A DNA stretch of 64,000 nucleotides from Lysinibacillus boronitolerans JCM 21713 = 10a = NBRC 103108 (GTDB lineage Bacteria > Bacillota > Bacilli > Bacillales_A > Planococcaceae). The notes beneath the pieces are model-generated. The model was not told the origin of the DNA. It worked only from the letters and a program-made list of their open reading frames with translations, and searched no databases. This document shows positions 26,816 to 35,094 of this stretch, piece by piece. Made by a program: the position numbers and the translations under genes. Numbering within the stretch: the stretch's first letter is position 1; each line of letters opens with the position of its first letter. The stretch covers positions 62,001-126,000 of the forward strand of contig NZ_JPVR01000080.1 in assembly GCF_000772935.1 (NCBI RefSeq), given 5' to 3'.

Positions 26816-26839
26816 TTATAGATTATCGATAATCTATAA
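26816..26839. promoter_or_regulatory. Perfect 24-bp palindrome, candidate GntR operator
   Basis: The half site TTATAGATTATC is followed directly by its exact reverse complement GATAATCTATAA. It lies 86 nt before the GntR start. A further half-like copy (TAATCTATAAAT) follows at about 26847. Autoregulation and control of the divergent permease are inferred. Confidence 0.65.
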
Positions 26840-26978
26840 AAGTATTCTAATCTATAAATTCATTTCTTTCAATTATCTTGTTTCGATTATAACTATTCCC
26901 AGAAAATTGGATATAAAATCACTATAGTCTTCAAGGTCAAAATTTTTCAAAATCATCACCATCTTTTTTTCTCTTCAT

Positions 26979-26990
26979 ATTCTATAGAAT
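26979..26990. promoter_or_regulatory. 12-bp palindrome before the permease
   Basis: ATTCTATAGAAT is a perfect palindrome 22 nt before the permease start, close to where the -10 or transcript start would be. It may be a second operator. Confidence 0.35.
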
Positions 26991-27012
26991 CAGAATATTG
27001 AGGGGGAAACGT

Positions 27013-28410
27013 ATGGGGATTGAATTCACAGCTCTCCATTGGATTTACGTGGTTTTTATTGTGCTCATCATCGGATTTATGGTTAAACGTCGCGATACCA
27101 CCCTCATTTGTGTAGTAGGCATCTTTATGCTAGCAATTGTTGCGACAGGTGATTTTACTTCGTCTATAAGTGGTGTGTTTAACAGCTTTATTTATGCCAT
27201 AACTGAGCTGCTATCAACGATTCTTATTATTTCGATTATCGTAGCGATGAGTCGGGTCATGATGTCTTCAGGTATTAATGAGGTTATGGTGGCCCCTTTC
27301 ACAAAGATCATTAAAACACCCGCACTCGCTTATTGGACAATTGGACTATTAATGATGCTTATTTCTTGGTTTTTCTGGCCATCACCTGCCGTTGCACTTT
27401 TAGGAGCTGTTCTTTTACCTGTAGCCATTCGAGCAGGTTTACCTGCATTGGGTGTTGCCATGGCGATGAATTTATTTGGGCACGGTATTGCGTTATCGAG
27501 TGATTTTGTCATTCAAGGGGCTCCAAAATTAACGGCTGATGCTGCGGGTATTCCTGTTGGAGATGTTGTTTCAGCTAGTATTCCACTTGTTATCACAATG
27601 GGTGTTGTAACGACAATTGTTGCTTATATTTTTTTACGACGTGATATGAAACGAGGAACGCTACTTTTAAATACTGGCAACAATGAGGAGATGGATGTTG
27701 AACAAGAAACTGCAGAAAACTTACTGTCAATTGGGCAAAAACGATTCTTCGCCGTACTTATTCCTATTGCCTTTATCTTAGACGTTATCGCTATGTCAGT
27801 ATTCGATTTAACGGGCGGCGATGCAACGGCTTTAATCGGGGGAACCTCTGTTTTTATTTTATTGTTGCTTAGTATGGTTGCTCATAAATCAGCGGGTTTA
27901 GAAAAGACAACAAGTTATTTGATTCAAGGATTTCAATTCGGCTTTAAAGTCTTCGGACCCGTAATTCCAATTGCTGCTTTCTTCTATCTTGGAGATGCTG
28001 GCTTTACACAAATTCTTGGAGATCACCTCCCCGCTACTTCACACGGTATTGTCAATGATCTTGGTGTCGGTCTTGCAGCAATAGTTCCGTTAACAAAGGA
28101 AATTGCTGTTGTCACGCTAGCAGTTGTTGGTGCTATTACAGGATTAGATGGTTCTGGCTTCTCAGGCATTTCTCTTGCTGGCTCTGTCGGTAGTTTGTTC
28201 GGCAATGCCATTGGTGGAGGAACAGCCACTTTAACTGCTTTAGGGCAAATTACAGCCATTTGGGTTGGTGGTGGTACATTAATTCCATGGGCATTAATTC
28301 CAGCTGCTGCAATTTGTAATGTCAGCCCATTTGAGCTAGCACGACGAAACTTGATCCCTGTAGTCATTGGACTGATTGTGACGACAATTGTGGCGGTGTT
28401 TTTAATTTAG
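27013..28410 (+). CDS. GntP/CitMHS-like ion-transporter-superfamily permease
   Basis: The protein has about 465 residues from MGIEFTALHWIYVVFIVLII. GAGGGGG lies 6 nt before this ATG; the TTG at 26998 is rejected. About twelve membrane segments are expected. Gly-rich re-entrant stretches (WPSPAVALLGAVLLPVAIRA and GLDGSGFSGISLAGSVGS) and the repeated internal architecture fit the IT superfamily, which takes up gluconate, citrate and other organic acids. The context (GntR and BdhA-like dehydrogenase) suggests uptake of a hydroxy acid or polyol. The exact family is uncertain. Confidence 0.7.
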   Translation: MGIEFTALHWIYVVFIVLIIGFMVKRRDTTLICVVGIFMLAIVATGDFTSSISGVFNSFIYAITELLSTILIISIIVAMSRVMMSSGINEVMVAPFTKIIKTPALAYWTIGLLMMLISWFFWPSPAVALLGAVLLPVAIRAGLPALGVAMAMNLFGHGIALSSDFVIQGAPKLTADAAGIPVGDVVSASIPLVITMGVVTTIVAYIFLRRDMKRGTLLLNTGNNEEMDVEQETAENLLSIGQKRFFAVLIPIAFILDVIAMSVFDLTGGDATALIGGTSVFILLLLSMVAHKSAGLEKTTSYLIQGFQFGFKVFGPVIPIAAFFYLGDAGFTQILGDHLPATSHGIVNDLGVGLAAIVPLTKEIAVVTLAVVGAITGLDGSGFSGISLAGSVGSLFGNAIGGGTATLTALGQITAIWVGGGTLIPWALIPAAAICNVSPFELARRNLIPVVIGLIVTTIVAVFLI

Positions 28411-28429
28411 TTTCAACCACCAAAGGAAA

Positions 28430-28458
28430 AGAGATGGTCACTATATTAGTAACCATCT
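28430..28458 (-). terminator. Terminator overlapping the end of the YtrA-type gene
   Basis: GAGATGGTCACT and AGTAACCATCTC pair with one mismatch. The minus-strand tail TCTTTTCCTTT follows. The stop codon of the regulator (28446) lies in the stem. Confidence 0.6.
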
Positions 28459-28844
28459 CCTTCGCTCTCTGTATAATACTTTTTTAAAATGTCATAAAAC
28501 ATTTCTTTTAGTTGGGATTTTTTCATTCCTAAAATATAAGCCTCTATTAATAGTTGCTCCATATTCATAGTTATTTGTTGAAATGAAATAGTCGTTGCTT
28601 TACTAGGATCTACGATAACAAATGCTCTAGAATGAGGTTTAATGGTGATGATCCCCTTTTTTTGAAGCTCTTTGTAGCTTTTATGAACCGTATGCAGATT
28701 GAGATTTGTTTGTGCCGCTAAATTGCGAATGGAAGGCAAATGGTCTCCCTTATTTAAATTTCCAGTCACTATTGCTAAAAGCACCTGCTGTGTGAGTTGC
28801 TGATAATATGGCGTTTTGCTTCTTCGATTTATTGTTACATTCAT
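28446..28844 (-). CDS. GntR family regulator, YtrA type
   Basis: The protein has 132 residues: a GntR winged helix (residues 5-75: LPSIRNLAAQTNLNLHTVHK) followed only by a short two-helix tail, the YtrA subgroup layout. YtrA-type regulators are normally encoded with the ABC exporter they repress. This one is the last gene of a four-gene operon after a YxlFG-like ABC transporter, 21 nt from the permease gene. The ligand is unknown; relatives respond to wall-active antibiotics. Confidence 0.88.
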   Translation of the reverse strand: MNVTINRRSKTPYYQQLTQQVLLAIVTGNLNKGDHLPSIRNLAAQTNLNLHTVHKSYKELQKKGIITIKPHSRAFVIVDPSKATTISFQQITMNMEQLLIEAYILGMKKSQLKEMFYDILKKYYTESEGDGY

Positions 28845-28865
28845 TTGTCGAGAATTTCCTCTATA

Positions 28866-29645
28866 TTAAAATTTCTTTTTGGCAATAAAATGATGCATGT
28901 TAGCCATCATGAATAGTACAAGTAACAGTGTGATAACAATAGTGAAGCCATACCATGTTTCAACGTCACCTGTCATTAATATCGTTGTAGCATGCAAACT
29001 ATTACTAGCAGGATTAATGACATCTAAGAATGGATGTAAGCCAGCACAGAAACGACTAATAAATAAGACACCAATACTGATTAATGCAATAAATGGTGCA
29101 CTATTAAAAAATGTACTAATCATGGCAACAAATGTAATGACAAACAACAGCCAAATACAATAAAATGCTAAAGCTATCAATGCACGAGTTATCGGTACAG
29201 AGGTAAATAAATAAGATGTATAGCCAAAGGACATTGCATAGCCAAGCGTAATACATAGAACAGCTAAAACATAATGAGTAAGAAGCTTGCTATTTAAGTA
29301 GGATGAGATAGATACTGGCCTTGTTAAAATGAATGCCATCATCCCATTGGCTTTTTCTCCCTGAATAATACCCATCGTTGCAATGGCAAGTATGATTATA
29401 CCTAATTGATCAAATTGCGAATTCAGTGTTGAGGCGAGCACTTCTTCTCCCCCTGGCTTTGCCATTGTAGGATCAATCATAATCCCTTCAATACCACCCA
29501 TTAATTGTAAAATAGTAGGTAAGAAATACATCATGATTGGCTGAGTTAAGCCTAGTAGGATATAGACAATCGGTAGCCAAACGACTTTATATTCCTTTGT
29601 CATTTGATTCATTTCTTTTTTACTTAATGCTATAAACGTATTCAC
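28866..29645 (-). CDS. ABC-2 type permease (YxlG-like)
   Basis: The protein has 259 residues with a GTG start at 29645. About six membrane segments, with the long first extracellular region containing GGIEGIMIDPTMAKPG and the cytoplasmic block GEKANGMMAFILTRPVSISS, which is typical of ABC-2 permeases that couple to the ATPase. It forms the membrane half of an exporter with the gene upstream (6-nt gap). The order PLDc_N, ATPase, permease matches YxlE-YxlF-YxlG of Bacillus. Confidence 0.88.
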   Translation of the reverse strand: MNTFIALSKKEMNQMTKEYKVVWLPIVYILLGLTQPIMMYFLPTILQLMGGIEGIMIDPTMAKPGGEEVLASTLNSQFDQLGIIILAIATMGIIQGEKANGMMAFILTRPVSISSYLNSKLLTHYVLAVLCITLGYAMSFGYTSYLFTSVPITRALIALAFYCIWLLFVITFVAMISTFFNSAPFIALISIGVLFISRFCAGLHPFLDVINPASNSLHATTILMTGDVETWYGFTIVITLLLVLFMMANMHHFIAKKKF

Positions 29646-29651
29646 TCCAGG

Positions 29652-30566
29652 TTACACCACCAATTCTAAAAATATTTCTTCTAAGCTTTCCTGCATGCCT
29701 AGATCATACTTTGTAAATATTACGTTTGAATCCAATCCATACTGCAGCAATCGATGGGCATCCGCTTCCAAGTGATTGACATATACTTTAAAACCATCAC
29801 CACAACTTTCGATTTTCTTTACATAAGGTAAATGTTCAATCGTTGTTAGCCACTTAACATCTTTCTTTTGAACCATTAAAAAGATAGCTGGATCCTGATA
29901 GCGATTAAGTAACTCTAATTTTGTTGCATCTTCTATTTTGTAACCATTTTTAATGACTACAAAGCGCTCACAAACTTCCTCCGCATCGCCTAATATATGC
30001 GTAGAAAGTAAAATGGTCGTTTCTTTTTTTATGTCTTTTAATAGATTCAGTACTTCACGCCTACCAATTGGATCTAGTGCTGATACTGGCTCATCCATAA
30101 TGATGAAAGCTGGCTTGTGTAATAAAGCTTGTGCGATGCCAAGACGCTGTTTCATACCACCTGAAAATGTTCCAACATGAGCATGTGCTTCCTTCCCTAA
30201 GCCCACCTTTTCTAAAAGAAGTGGAACATCTTTTTGTAATTGGTTTTTCGAAATACCAGAAAGCGTCCCCATAAAGGATAAGGTTTGAGATGCTGTCATC
30301 CATGAGTAGAAATTAGGATACTGCGGTAAATAACCAATATGATTTTTCATCTTTGAAATTTTTTGTCCATCAAGGACAATGTCCCCTTCATCTGCATAAA
30401 GAATATCAGCAATGATCTGAATTAATGTGGATTTCCCTGCCCCGTTTGGTCCAATAAGCCCTACACATTCATTCGAATCTATAACCATTGAAAAACTACT
30501 TACGGCCGTTTTCTGATTAAATTTTTTCGTAATATTGTTAATTTCTAAGCGCACGTTTATTGACAT
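29652..30566 (-). CDS. ABC transporter ATP-binding protein (YxlF-like)
   Basis: The protein has 304 residues. Walker A GPNGAGKSTLIQ, Q loop GYLPQYPNFYSW, signature TFSGGMKQRLGIAQAL, Walker B FIIMDEPVSALDP and the H loop STHIL are complete. A C-terminal extension of about 90 residues follows. The ATG at 30566 overlaps the PLDc_N gene by 29 nt; a GTG at 30554 is an alternative start with better ribosome binding site spacing. It energises the adjacent ABC-2 permease. Confidence 0.9.
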   Translation of the reverse strand: MSINVRLEINNITKKFNQKTAVSSFSMVIDSNECVGLIGPNGAGKSTLIQIIADILYADEGDIVLDGQKISKMKNHIGYLPQYPNFYSWMTASQTLSFMGTLSGISKNQLQKDVPLLLEKVGLGKEAHAHVGTFSGGMKQRLGIAQALLHKPAFIIMDEPVSALDPIGRREVLNLLKDIKKETTILLSTHILGDAEEVCERFVVIKNGYKIEDATKLELLNRYQDPAIFLMVQKKDVKWLTTIEHLPYVKKIESCGDGFKVYVNHLEADAHRLLQYGLDSNVIFTKYDLGMQESLEEIFLELVV

Positions 30567-30789
30567 CCTTTCTCCCCATCACGAAATATAGAACAGAACC
30601 AATTGTATTAAAGAACAAAATAATAATTGCCCACATTAGTATGTTTTCTCTGCTATCTCGATGTTTATATAAATCAATTAGTGCAACAGTGATAAGTAAA
30701 AAACCTACGAGTACAAATGGTAAAAGAATTGGCAGTATGCTTGCCCAATCAATTTGATTTAAGTCTTCAAAACCATAGTGTAATTTCAT
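30538..30789 (-). CDS. PLDc_N domain membrane protein (YxlE-like)
   Basis: The protein has about 83 residues from MKLHYGFEDLNQIDWASILP. AAGGAGG lies 8 nt before this ATG; the longer frame to 30831 is rejected. Two membrane helices surround the phospholipase-D-nuclease N-terminal motif (NTIGSVLYFVMGRKD). In Bacillus, YxlE belongs to the sigY operon and works as an accessory to SigY control; here no sigma factor gene is present. First gene of the ABC operon. Confidence 0.85.
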   Translation of the reverse strand: MKLHYGFEDLNQIDWASILPILLPFVLVGFLLITVALIDLYKHRDSRENILMWAIIILFFNTIGSVLYFVMGRKDVNKRALRN

Positions 30790-30803
30790 TGTAATAGCCT
30801 CCT

Positions 30804-30828
30804 TCATTATCATTATCAATAATGATAA
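30804..30828. promoter_or_regulatory. Perfect inverted repeat with Fur-box likeness upstream of the YxlEFG-like operon
   Basis: TTATCATTAT and ATAATGATAA (30807-30816, 30819-30828) are perfect 10-bp arms with a 2-nt spacer, just before the PLDc_N start. On the minus strand 30804-30818 also matches the 7-1-7 Fur consensus at 12/14. It could be the operator of the YtrA-type regulator, of the divergent ArsR-like regulator, or a Fur site. Confidence 0.5.
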
Positions 30829-30972
30829 CAAAAAGATAAAAAAATTTCATTACCTTTTTACTGTACATCTATAAAAAAACGCTATAGTATATTTTTTGAT
30901 AATGTTCTCAAATTGATAACATTTGAATGCTTCCCTTGATACTATCTCATTTTCTGGTAGGAGGATCGGTTT

Positions 30973-31512
30973 ATGCGCAATAAAGCAGAGGTATTAATGC
31001 ACCCTGTGAGAATGAAAATTTTACAAGCTCTGATGCACAATAAAGAAGAGGGTTTAAGCACATTAGAGATGATTTCTGTCATTAAGGATGTACCACAAGC
31101 CACTCTATATCGTCATATCCAAATTTTAGTCGATGAAAATATCATAAAAATTGTGAAAGAGCGAAAAGTTCGTTCTGTTACAGAGAAGTTTTATGCATTA
31201 AATGAAGGAGCAGCAAAACTTAGTAAGGAGGATTGGACTCAACTCACAACCAAGCAAAAATTAAATTATATTTCCTACTATCAATTGGCTTTACTATCTC
31301 AATATCAAAATTATTTGCATTCACTTGATGAAAAAGAAAGCACGACAGATTTAGCAACATTTTCTTTAATCGACCTAACATTAACGAACGATCAATTCAA
31401 GAATTTTGAAAATGAATTAAACGATTTATTTACTAAATACTATAATATGACCGACTCAAATAAAGGTTTTGAGACTAAAACAATTGCTCTAAATATTATT
31501 CCAAAACCTTAG
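30973..31512 (+). CDS. ArsR-like winged-helix regulator
   Basis: The protein has 179 residues. The winged helix covers about residues 3-80: LMHPVRMKILQALMHNKEEG, ISVIKDVPQATLYRHIQILV, and a wing with KVRSVTEKFYAL. There are no metal-binding Cys pairs. The C-terminal half is helical and probably binds a ligand or dimerises. GTAGGAGG precedes the ATG. TGATAATGTT and TTGATAACATT stand in its promoter (30898-30923) and may be its operator. The YitT gene follows 32 nt downstream and is probably co-transcribed. Confidence 0.85.
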   Translation: MRNKAEVLMHPVRMKILQALMHNKEEGLSTLEMISVIKDVPQATLYRHIQILVDENIIKIVKERKVRSVTEKFYALNEGAAKLSKEDWTQLTTKQKLNYISYYQLALLSQYQNYLHSLDEKESTTDLATFSLIDLTLTNDQFKNFENELNDLFTKYYNMTDSNKGFETKTIALNIIPKP

Positions 31513-31544
31513 GTACTATTGACGTAAAGAAATGGAGAAGATTT

Positions 31545-32405
31545 ATGAAAAAAAGAAAGTCACTAGAAAATACACGAAAATTAATTATGATCATTATTGG
31601 CGCTGTTATTGCCGCTTACGGACTAGAGGCAGTACTAATTCCTAATGCTGTCATTGATGGCGGTGTAACGGGTCTTAGTATTATGGGAGCACACCTCTTT
31701 GGAATCCCGTTAGGCGTACTGCTCTTTGTATTAAACATTCCGTTCATTTATATCGGCTATAAGCAAGTTGGAAAAACGTTTGCCTTAATGAGTAGTGCTG
31801 GTATTGCAGCTTTATCGATCTCGACCGTTCTTTTACATGACGTCAAAACCATTTTAGGCCCAAATGATCCCCTCCTAATTGTTTTATCGGGTGGTATGCT
31901 GCTTGGTGTTGGGATTGGGATTGTCCTACGAAATGGTGGCGCTTTAGATGGCTCAGAGGTTTTAGCAGTATTATTATCACGTAAGATCCCATTTTCAGTC
32001 GGCGATATTATATTATTTATTAATGCCTTTATTTTCTTAGGGGCAAGCTTTATCTTTGGCTTAGAGAGTGCTCTTTACTCAGCGTTAACTTACTATATTG
32101 CCAAAAACGTTATTGATATTATCCAAGTTGGTTTAGAGAAATCAAAAGAAGTTCGTGTGGTTAGTGGAAAATCTGAGGAGATTGGAGACGCTATCCAAGC
32201 TCGCTTAGGACGTGGTGTTACCTATACACATGGACGTGGCGGTTTCTCCAATGAACCAACAGAAATCTTAAACTGTGTCATTAACCGTATGGAAGAAAAT
32301 AAATTAGTTTCGATCATTAAGGACATCGACGAGGGCGCTTTTGTTGTCATTTCTGATGTGTCAGAAGTTCGTGGTGGTAACTTTAAGAAACGAGATATCC
32401 ATTAA
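31545..32405 (+). CDS. YitT family membrane protein (DUF161 + DUF2179)
   Basis: The protein has 286 residues. Five or six helices in the first 190 residues carry the family blocks AAYGLEAVLIPNAVIDGGVT and LRNGGALDGSEVLAVLLSRK. The C-terminal soluble domain (about 205-280) is DUF2179, a ferredoxin-like fold with GRGVTYTHGRGGFSN. The function is unproven; transport or envelope roles have been suggested for the family. It is the second gene after the ArsR-like regulator. Confidence 0.92.
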   Translation: MKKRKSLENTRKLIMIIIGAVIAAYGLEAVLIPNAVIDGGVTGLSIMGAHLFGIPLGVLLFVLNIPFIYIGYKQVGKTFALMSSAGIAALSISTVLLHDVKTILGPNDPLLIVLSGGMLLGVGIGIVLRNGGALDGSEVLAVLLSRKIPFSVGDIILFINAFIFLGASFIFGLESALYSALTYYIAKNVIDIIQVGLEKSKEVRVVSGKSEEIGDAIQARLGRGVTYTHGRGGFSNEPTEILNCVINRMEENKLVSIIKDIDEGAFVVISDVSEVRGGNFKKRDIH

Positions 32406-32412
32406 TTTCAAA

Positions 32413-32448
32413 GTAAGTAAGGCGCACTATACCTTACTTACTTTTTTT
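32413..32448 (+). terminator. Rho-independent terminator of the YitT gene
   Basis: GTAAGTAAGG pairs perfectly with CCTTACTTAC around a 9-nt loop and is followed by seven T. It may also serve the convergent MFS gene. Confidence 0.88.
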
Positions 32449-33613
32449 AGTTGCTTCTATCATATTTTACGCCACCTATTAAACATAATCCTCCCAGCAT
32501 TACGACGAAGGAAGCCCCGACTAAGGCATACTGATAGCTATTTGTATAATTTGCAAGTGTTCCCGCAATGGATGGACCAATCATTTGTCCGAGTGCATAG
32601 CCAGCCGTTAAATAGCCTATCATTTGATGACTATTCACTGGTGCAATTTCCCTTGCTAATGTTGTACAAACAGTCGTGATTCCCATAAAGGTTGCCCCAA
32701 AAATAAAGGCACTCGCATAAAGAGTCGCCGAATTTGTAGCTAGCGCAGGTAAAACAATGCCTATCGCTTGCAGTAGCATAGAGATGAGCAAAATTTTCAC
32801 ATAGCCATAACGCTGTGCTAGCTTAGACCATACGATACAGGAGGGAATTGCTGCAACACCCACAACAAACCATACAAAGGCGGCATCTCCATGAAAGCTT
32901 GTCGACTCCTGTGCAATCGATACTATAAATGTACCTGTGACAATATAGCCAAGCCCCTCTAAGCTATAAGCGATGATTAACCATTTCATCCAAGACCCAG
33001 GAAGCGTTTTCTGTGAAATAATTTTCTGGCTTTCTACTCGTTGTTTACTTTGTGGAATGGGTTTGATAAATAGCACTACCAAGACAAACATTACAATACA
33101 AAATAGAGCTAATACGACCCAAGTGCCATTCCAATGGAAAATTGCTTGGATTGGTGAAACAATCACCGCACTTAATGCAATCCCTATCCCCACCCCACTA
33201 TAGAACAGCCCTGATAGATGCATATGACTACTGCTGGCTAATTGGTCTAATACAAGGCTTGTTATAACAACAAAAATAAAAGCACTCATAACACCTGAGA
33301 TAAACCGTAATATGTACCAAATGATGATTGCATTTGTAAAGCCCATGAAGGCTGTTGTTAAAATGCTGACAACAAGTGTAATTTGCAAAAAGAGAATACG
33401 TTTATTCCCTATTGGTAAACGGCCTGCCACCCAGGCGCCAACCAAGTAGCCTAAGTAATTACTCGTTGCTAAGTAACCTGCTGTTGATCGGCTAAATTCA
33501 AGAGCTTCTTGCATATAAGGTAAAATAACCGTATACGAAAAACGGCCGATGCCCATAGCGATTACTAAAGCAAAAATGCCCCCGATTAAATATCGTACGG
33601 TTTGCTTGTGCAT
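32447..33613 (-). CDS. YbfB/YjiJ family MFS transporter, copy 1
   Basis: The protein has 388 residues and twelve expected helices. Family blocks are LVIAMGIGRFSYTVILPYMQ, GYLATSNYLGYLVGAW and YSLEGLGYIVTGTFIVSIAQ. Substrates are unknown for most members; export of small organic compounds is likely. It is divergent from a LysR gene 100 nt away. The same pair occurs again at 55.9-58.1 kb, where the MFS protein shares the blocks VAMGISRF and LEGLGYIITGTF, so the two cassettes are paralogues. Confidence 0.9.
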   Translation of the reverse strand: MHKQTVRYLIGGIFALVIAMGIGRFSYTVILPYMQEALEFSRSTAGYLATSNYLGYLVGAWVAGRLPIGNKRILFLQITLVVSILTTAFMGFTNAIIIWYILRFISGVMSAFIFVVITSLVLDQLASSSHMHLSGLFYSGVGIGIALSAVIVSPIQAIFHWNGTWVVLALFCIVMFVLVVLFIKPIPQSKQRVESQKIISQKTLPGSWMKWLIIAYSLEGLGYIVTGTFIVSIAQESTSFHGDAAFVWFVVGVAAIPSCIVWSKLAQRYGYVKILLISMLLQAIGIVLPALATNSATLYASAFIFGATFMGITTVCTTLAREIAPVNSHQMIGYLTAGYALGQMIGPSIAGTLANYTNSYQYALVGASFVVMLGGLCLIGGVKYDRSN

Positions 33614-33713
33614 ATTATCACTCCTTCAATTTCACTATATCGAATATCTAGGTATCATAAATAGACCCAATTCTTTATAATAAGTATCAATAAAATTGAT
33701 AGCTGGAGGGCAT

Positions 33714-34592
33714 ATGAATATTAATGATTTAACGATTTTTCGAACAGTCGTCCAAACAGGTAGCTTTTCTAAAGCTGCCACAGCACTTAATTACACGCAA
33801 TCCAACATCTCTATGAAAATACAAAGTCTTGAGGCACTCTACGAAACAACCTTTTTTTATCGTGGACATCGAGGGATACGGCTAACACCAAAAGGAGAAC
33901 AATTTTATGAATTAGTCCTAAAAATGCTTCATCTCTATGAAAAGTCTTTTGAAGTCATGCAAGATACGGAGGAACAACGAGGCGTTTTACGAATTGGTTC
34001 GATGGAAACAACTGCTGCATTGCATTTACCAACTCTTTTAACAACATTTCATCAAGCACATGAACAGGTGGATATCACGATACTAACAGGCCCTTCTCTG
34101 CACAATATTGAACGGGTAGAAAACTATGAACTAGATGGTGCATTTGTTACAGGACCTGTTTATAAAGAAAATATAATGATGAAAGAGTTTGTCTGTGAAG
34201 AGCTTGTTATTCTCACTTCTAGCAAGCATAAATCTATTAAGCATCTACAGGATTTAGAGGGAAGCACCATGATTACATTCCGCCATGGCTGTTCCTATCG
34301 AGCCATCTTGGAACATTGGTTACATGAAGAAGGGGTTCGACCACAAAATCGCATGGAGCTTGGTACGCTTGACGGTATTATTGGCTGTGTTGCTGCTGGG
34401 TTAGGTATTACCTTGCTACCACGTGCCATTGCGGAAAAATATATGGCAACACAAGCATTAACATTGCACAAGATAAAGAACAAGCAAGCACATATTCCTA
34501 CATGGTTTATTTATCGTAAGGATGAAGTACAATCTCCCATCCTAACGCATTTTTTAGAAGCCATAGAAGCTTATGACTATCCAACGGTTTGA
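33714..34592 (+). CDS. LysR family transcriptional regulator, copy 1
   Basis: The protein has about 292 residues from MNINDLTIFRTVVQTGSFSK. GGAGGG lies before this ATG; the upstream frame to 33696 is rejected. The N-terminal helix-turn-helix AATALNYTQSNISMKIQSLE is typical of LysR proteins. The rest is the two-lobed effector-binding domain, with CVAAGLGITLLPRAIAEKY near its end. It probably controls the divergent MFS gene. Its last codons form the first unit of a 21-bp repeat series. Confidence 0.92.
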   Translation: MNINDLTIFRTVVQTGSFSKAATALNYTQSNISMKIQSLEALYETTFFYRGHRGIRLTPKGEQFYELVLKMLHLYEKSFEVMQDTEEQRGVLRIGSMETTAALHLPTLLTTFHQAHEQVDITILTGPSLHNIERVENYELDGAFVTGPVYKENIMMKEFVCEELVILTSSKHKSIKHLQDLEGSTMITFRHGCSYRAILEHWLHEEGVRPQNRMELGTLDGIIGCVAAGLGITLLPRAIAEKYMATQALTLHKIKNKQAHIPTWFIYRKDEVQSPILTHFLEAIEAYDYPTV

Positions 34593-34681
34593 GGGTTCTA
34601 TCCGTCAGTTTTGAAATTCTATCCTTCAATTTTTGGAATCTATCCGTCAGTTTAATAAAACTATCCTTCCCCTAATAAAAA
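34577..34681. repeat. Five 21-bp phased repeats with CTATCC core
   Basis: CTATCC starts at 34577, 34598, 34619, 34640 and 34661, exactly 21 bp apart. Units 2-4 are the most alike (CTATCCGTCAGTTTTGAAATT; CTATCCTTCAATTTTTGGAA; CTATCCGTCAGTTTAATAAA). Unit 1 overlaps the lysR stop codon and is diverged after its first six bases. Two helical turns per unit would put all copies on one DNA face. The function is unknown: a binding array or a degenerate minisatellite. Confidence 0.75.
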
Positions 34682-34716
34682 AGCTGTTCAGCAGATTCTC
34701 CACTGAACAGCTTTTT
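34677..34716. terminator. Rho-independent terminator after lysR
   Basis: AAAAAGCTGTTCAG pairs with CTGAACAGCTTTTT around a 12-nt loop. T runs on both strands make it bidirectional. It directly follows the 21-bp repeats. Confidence 0.85.
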
Positions 34717-34784
34717 CTCTGTTTTCTTTTGACGACTGCATGCATTTCCATTAGGCTGTAATTAGACACTGAAGGGAGTTTTCT

Positions 34785-35090
34785 ATGGATATTTTTATCG
34801 CCAGTAACCGCCAATTACCGATCCGCTACTATGTGCAGGAAGCAATTTGGATTCGACGTGGTGGCAGTATAAAGCTGCCAGATTTAACACTGCCATTTTT
34901 CGTTGAGGTAGAGATTAAAAACCAATATAATTTACATATCATTGCAGATTATATTATGGACTTTCAACGACAATACAAGCAGACAGAAATCCAATTATTA
35001 GTCCGAAACACAGCTACCCTAGCAACCCTACAAGATATGCTTTCACAACATGTACAAACACAACATGCCATTAGTATTGTTCCATTGTAG
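34785..35090 (+). CDS. Conserved-looking hypothetical protein, 101 aa
   Basis: The protein has 101 residues, starts MDIFIASNRQLPIRYYVQEA, and has GAAGGGAG 6 nt before the ATG. It has no signal peptide or membrane helix. The pattern of alternating charged and hydrophobic residues (FVEVEIKNQYNLHIIADYIM and IQLLVRNTATLATL) suggests a small alpha/beta fold. I do not recognise a family. It converges with the sensor-kinase gene, with only 4 nt between the stops. Confidence 0.65.
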   Translation: MDIFIASNRQLPIRYYVQEAIWIRRGGSIKLPDLTLPFFVEVEIKNQYNLHIIADYIMDFQRQYKQTEIQLLVRNTATLATLQDMLSQHVQTQHAISIVPL

Positions 35091-35094
35091 TCAG

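Noticed and set aside
34577..34681. CRISPR array
   Set aside because: The 21-bp units are tandem and similar throughout, without unique spacers between identical repeats, and no cas genes are present.
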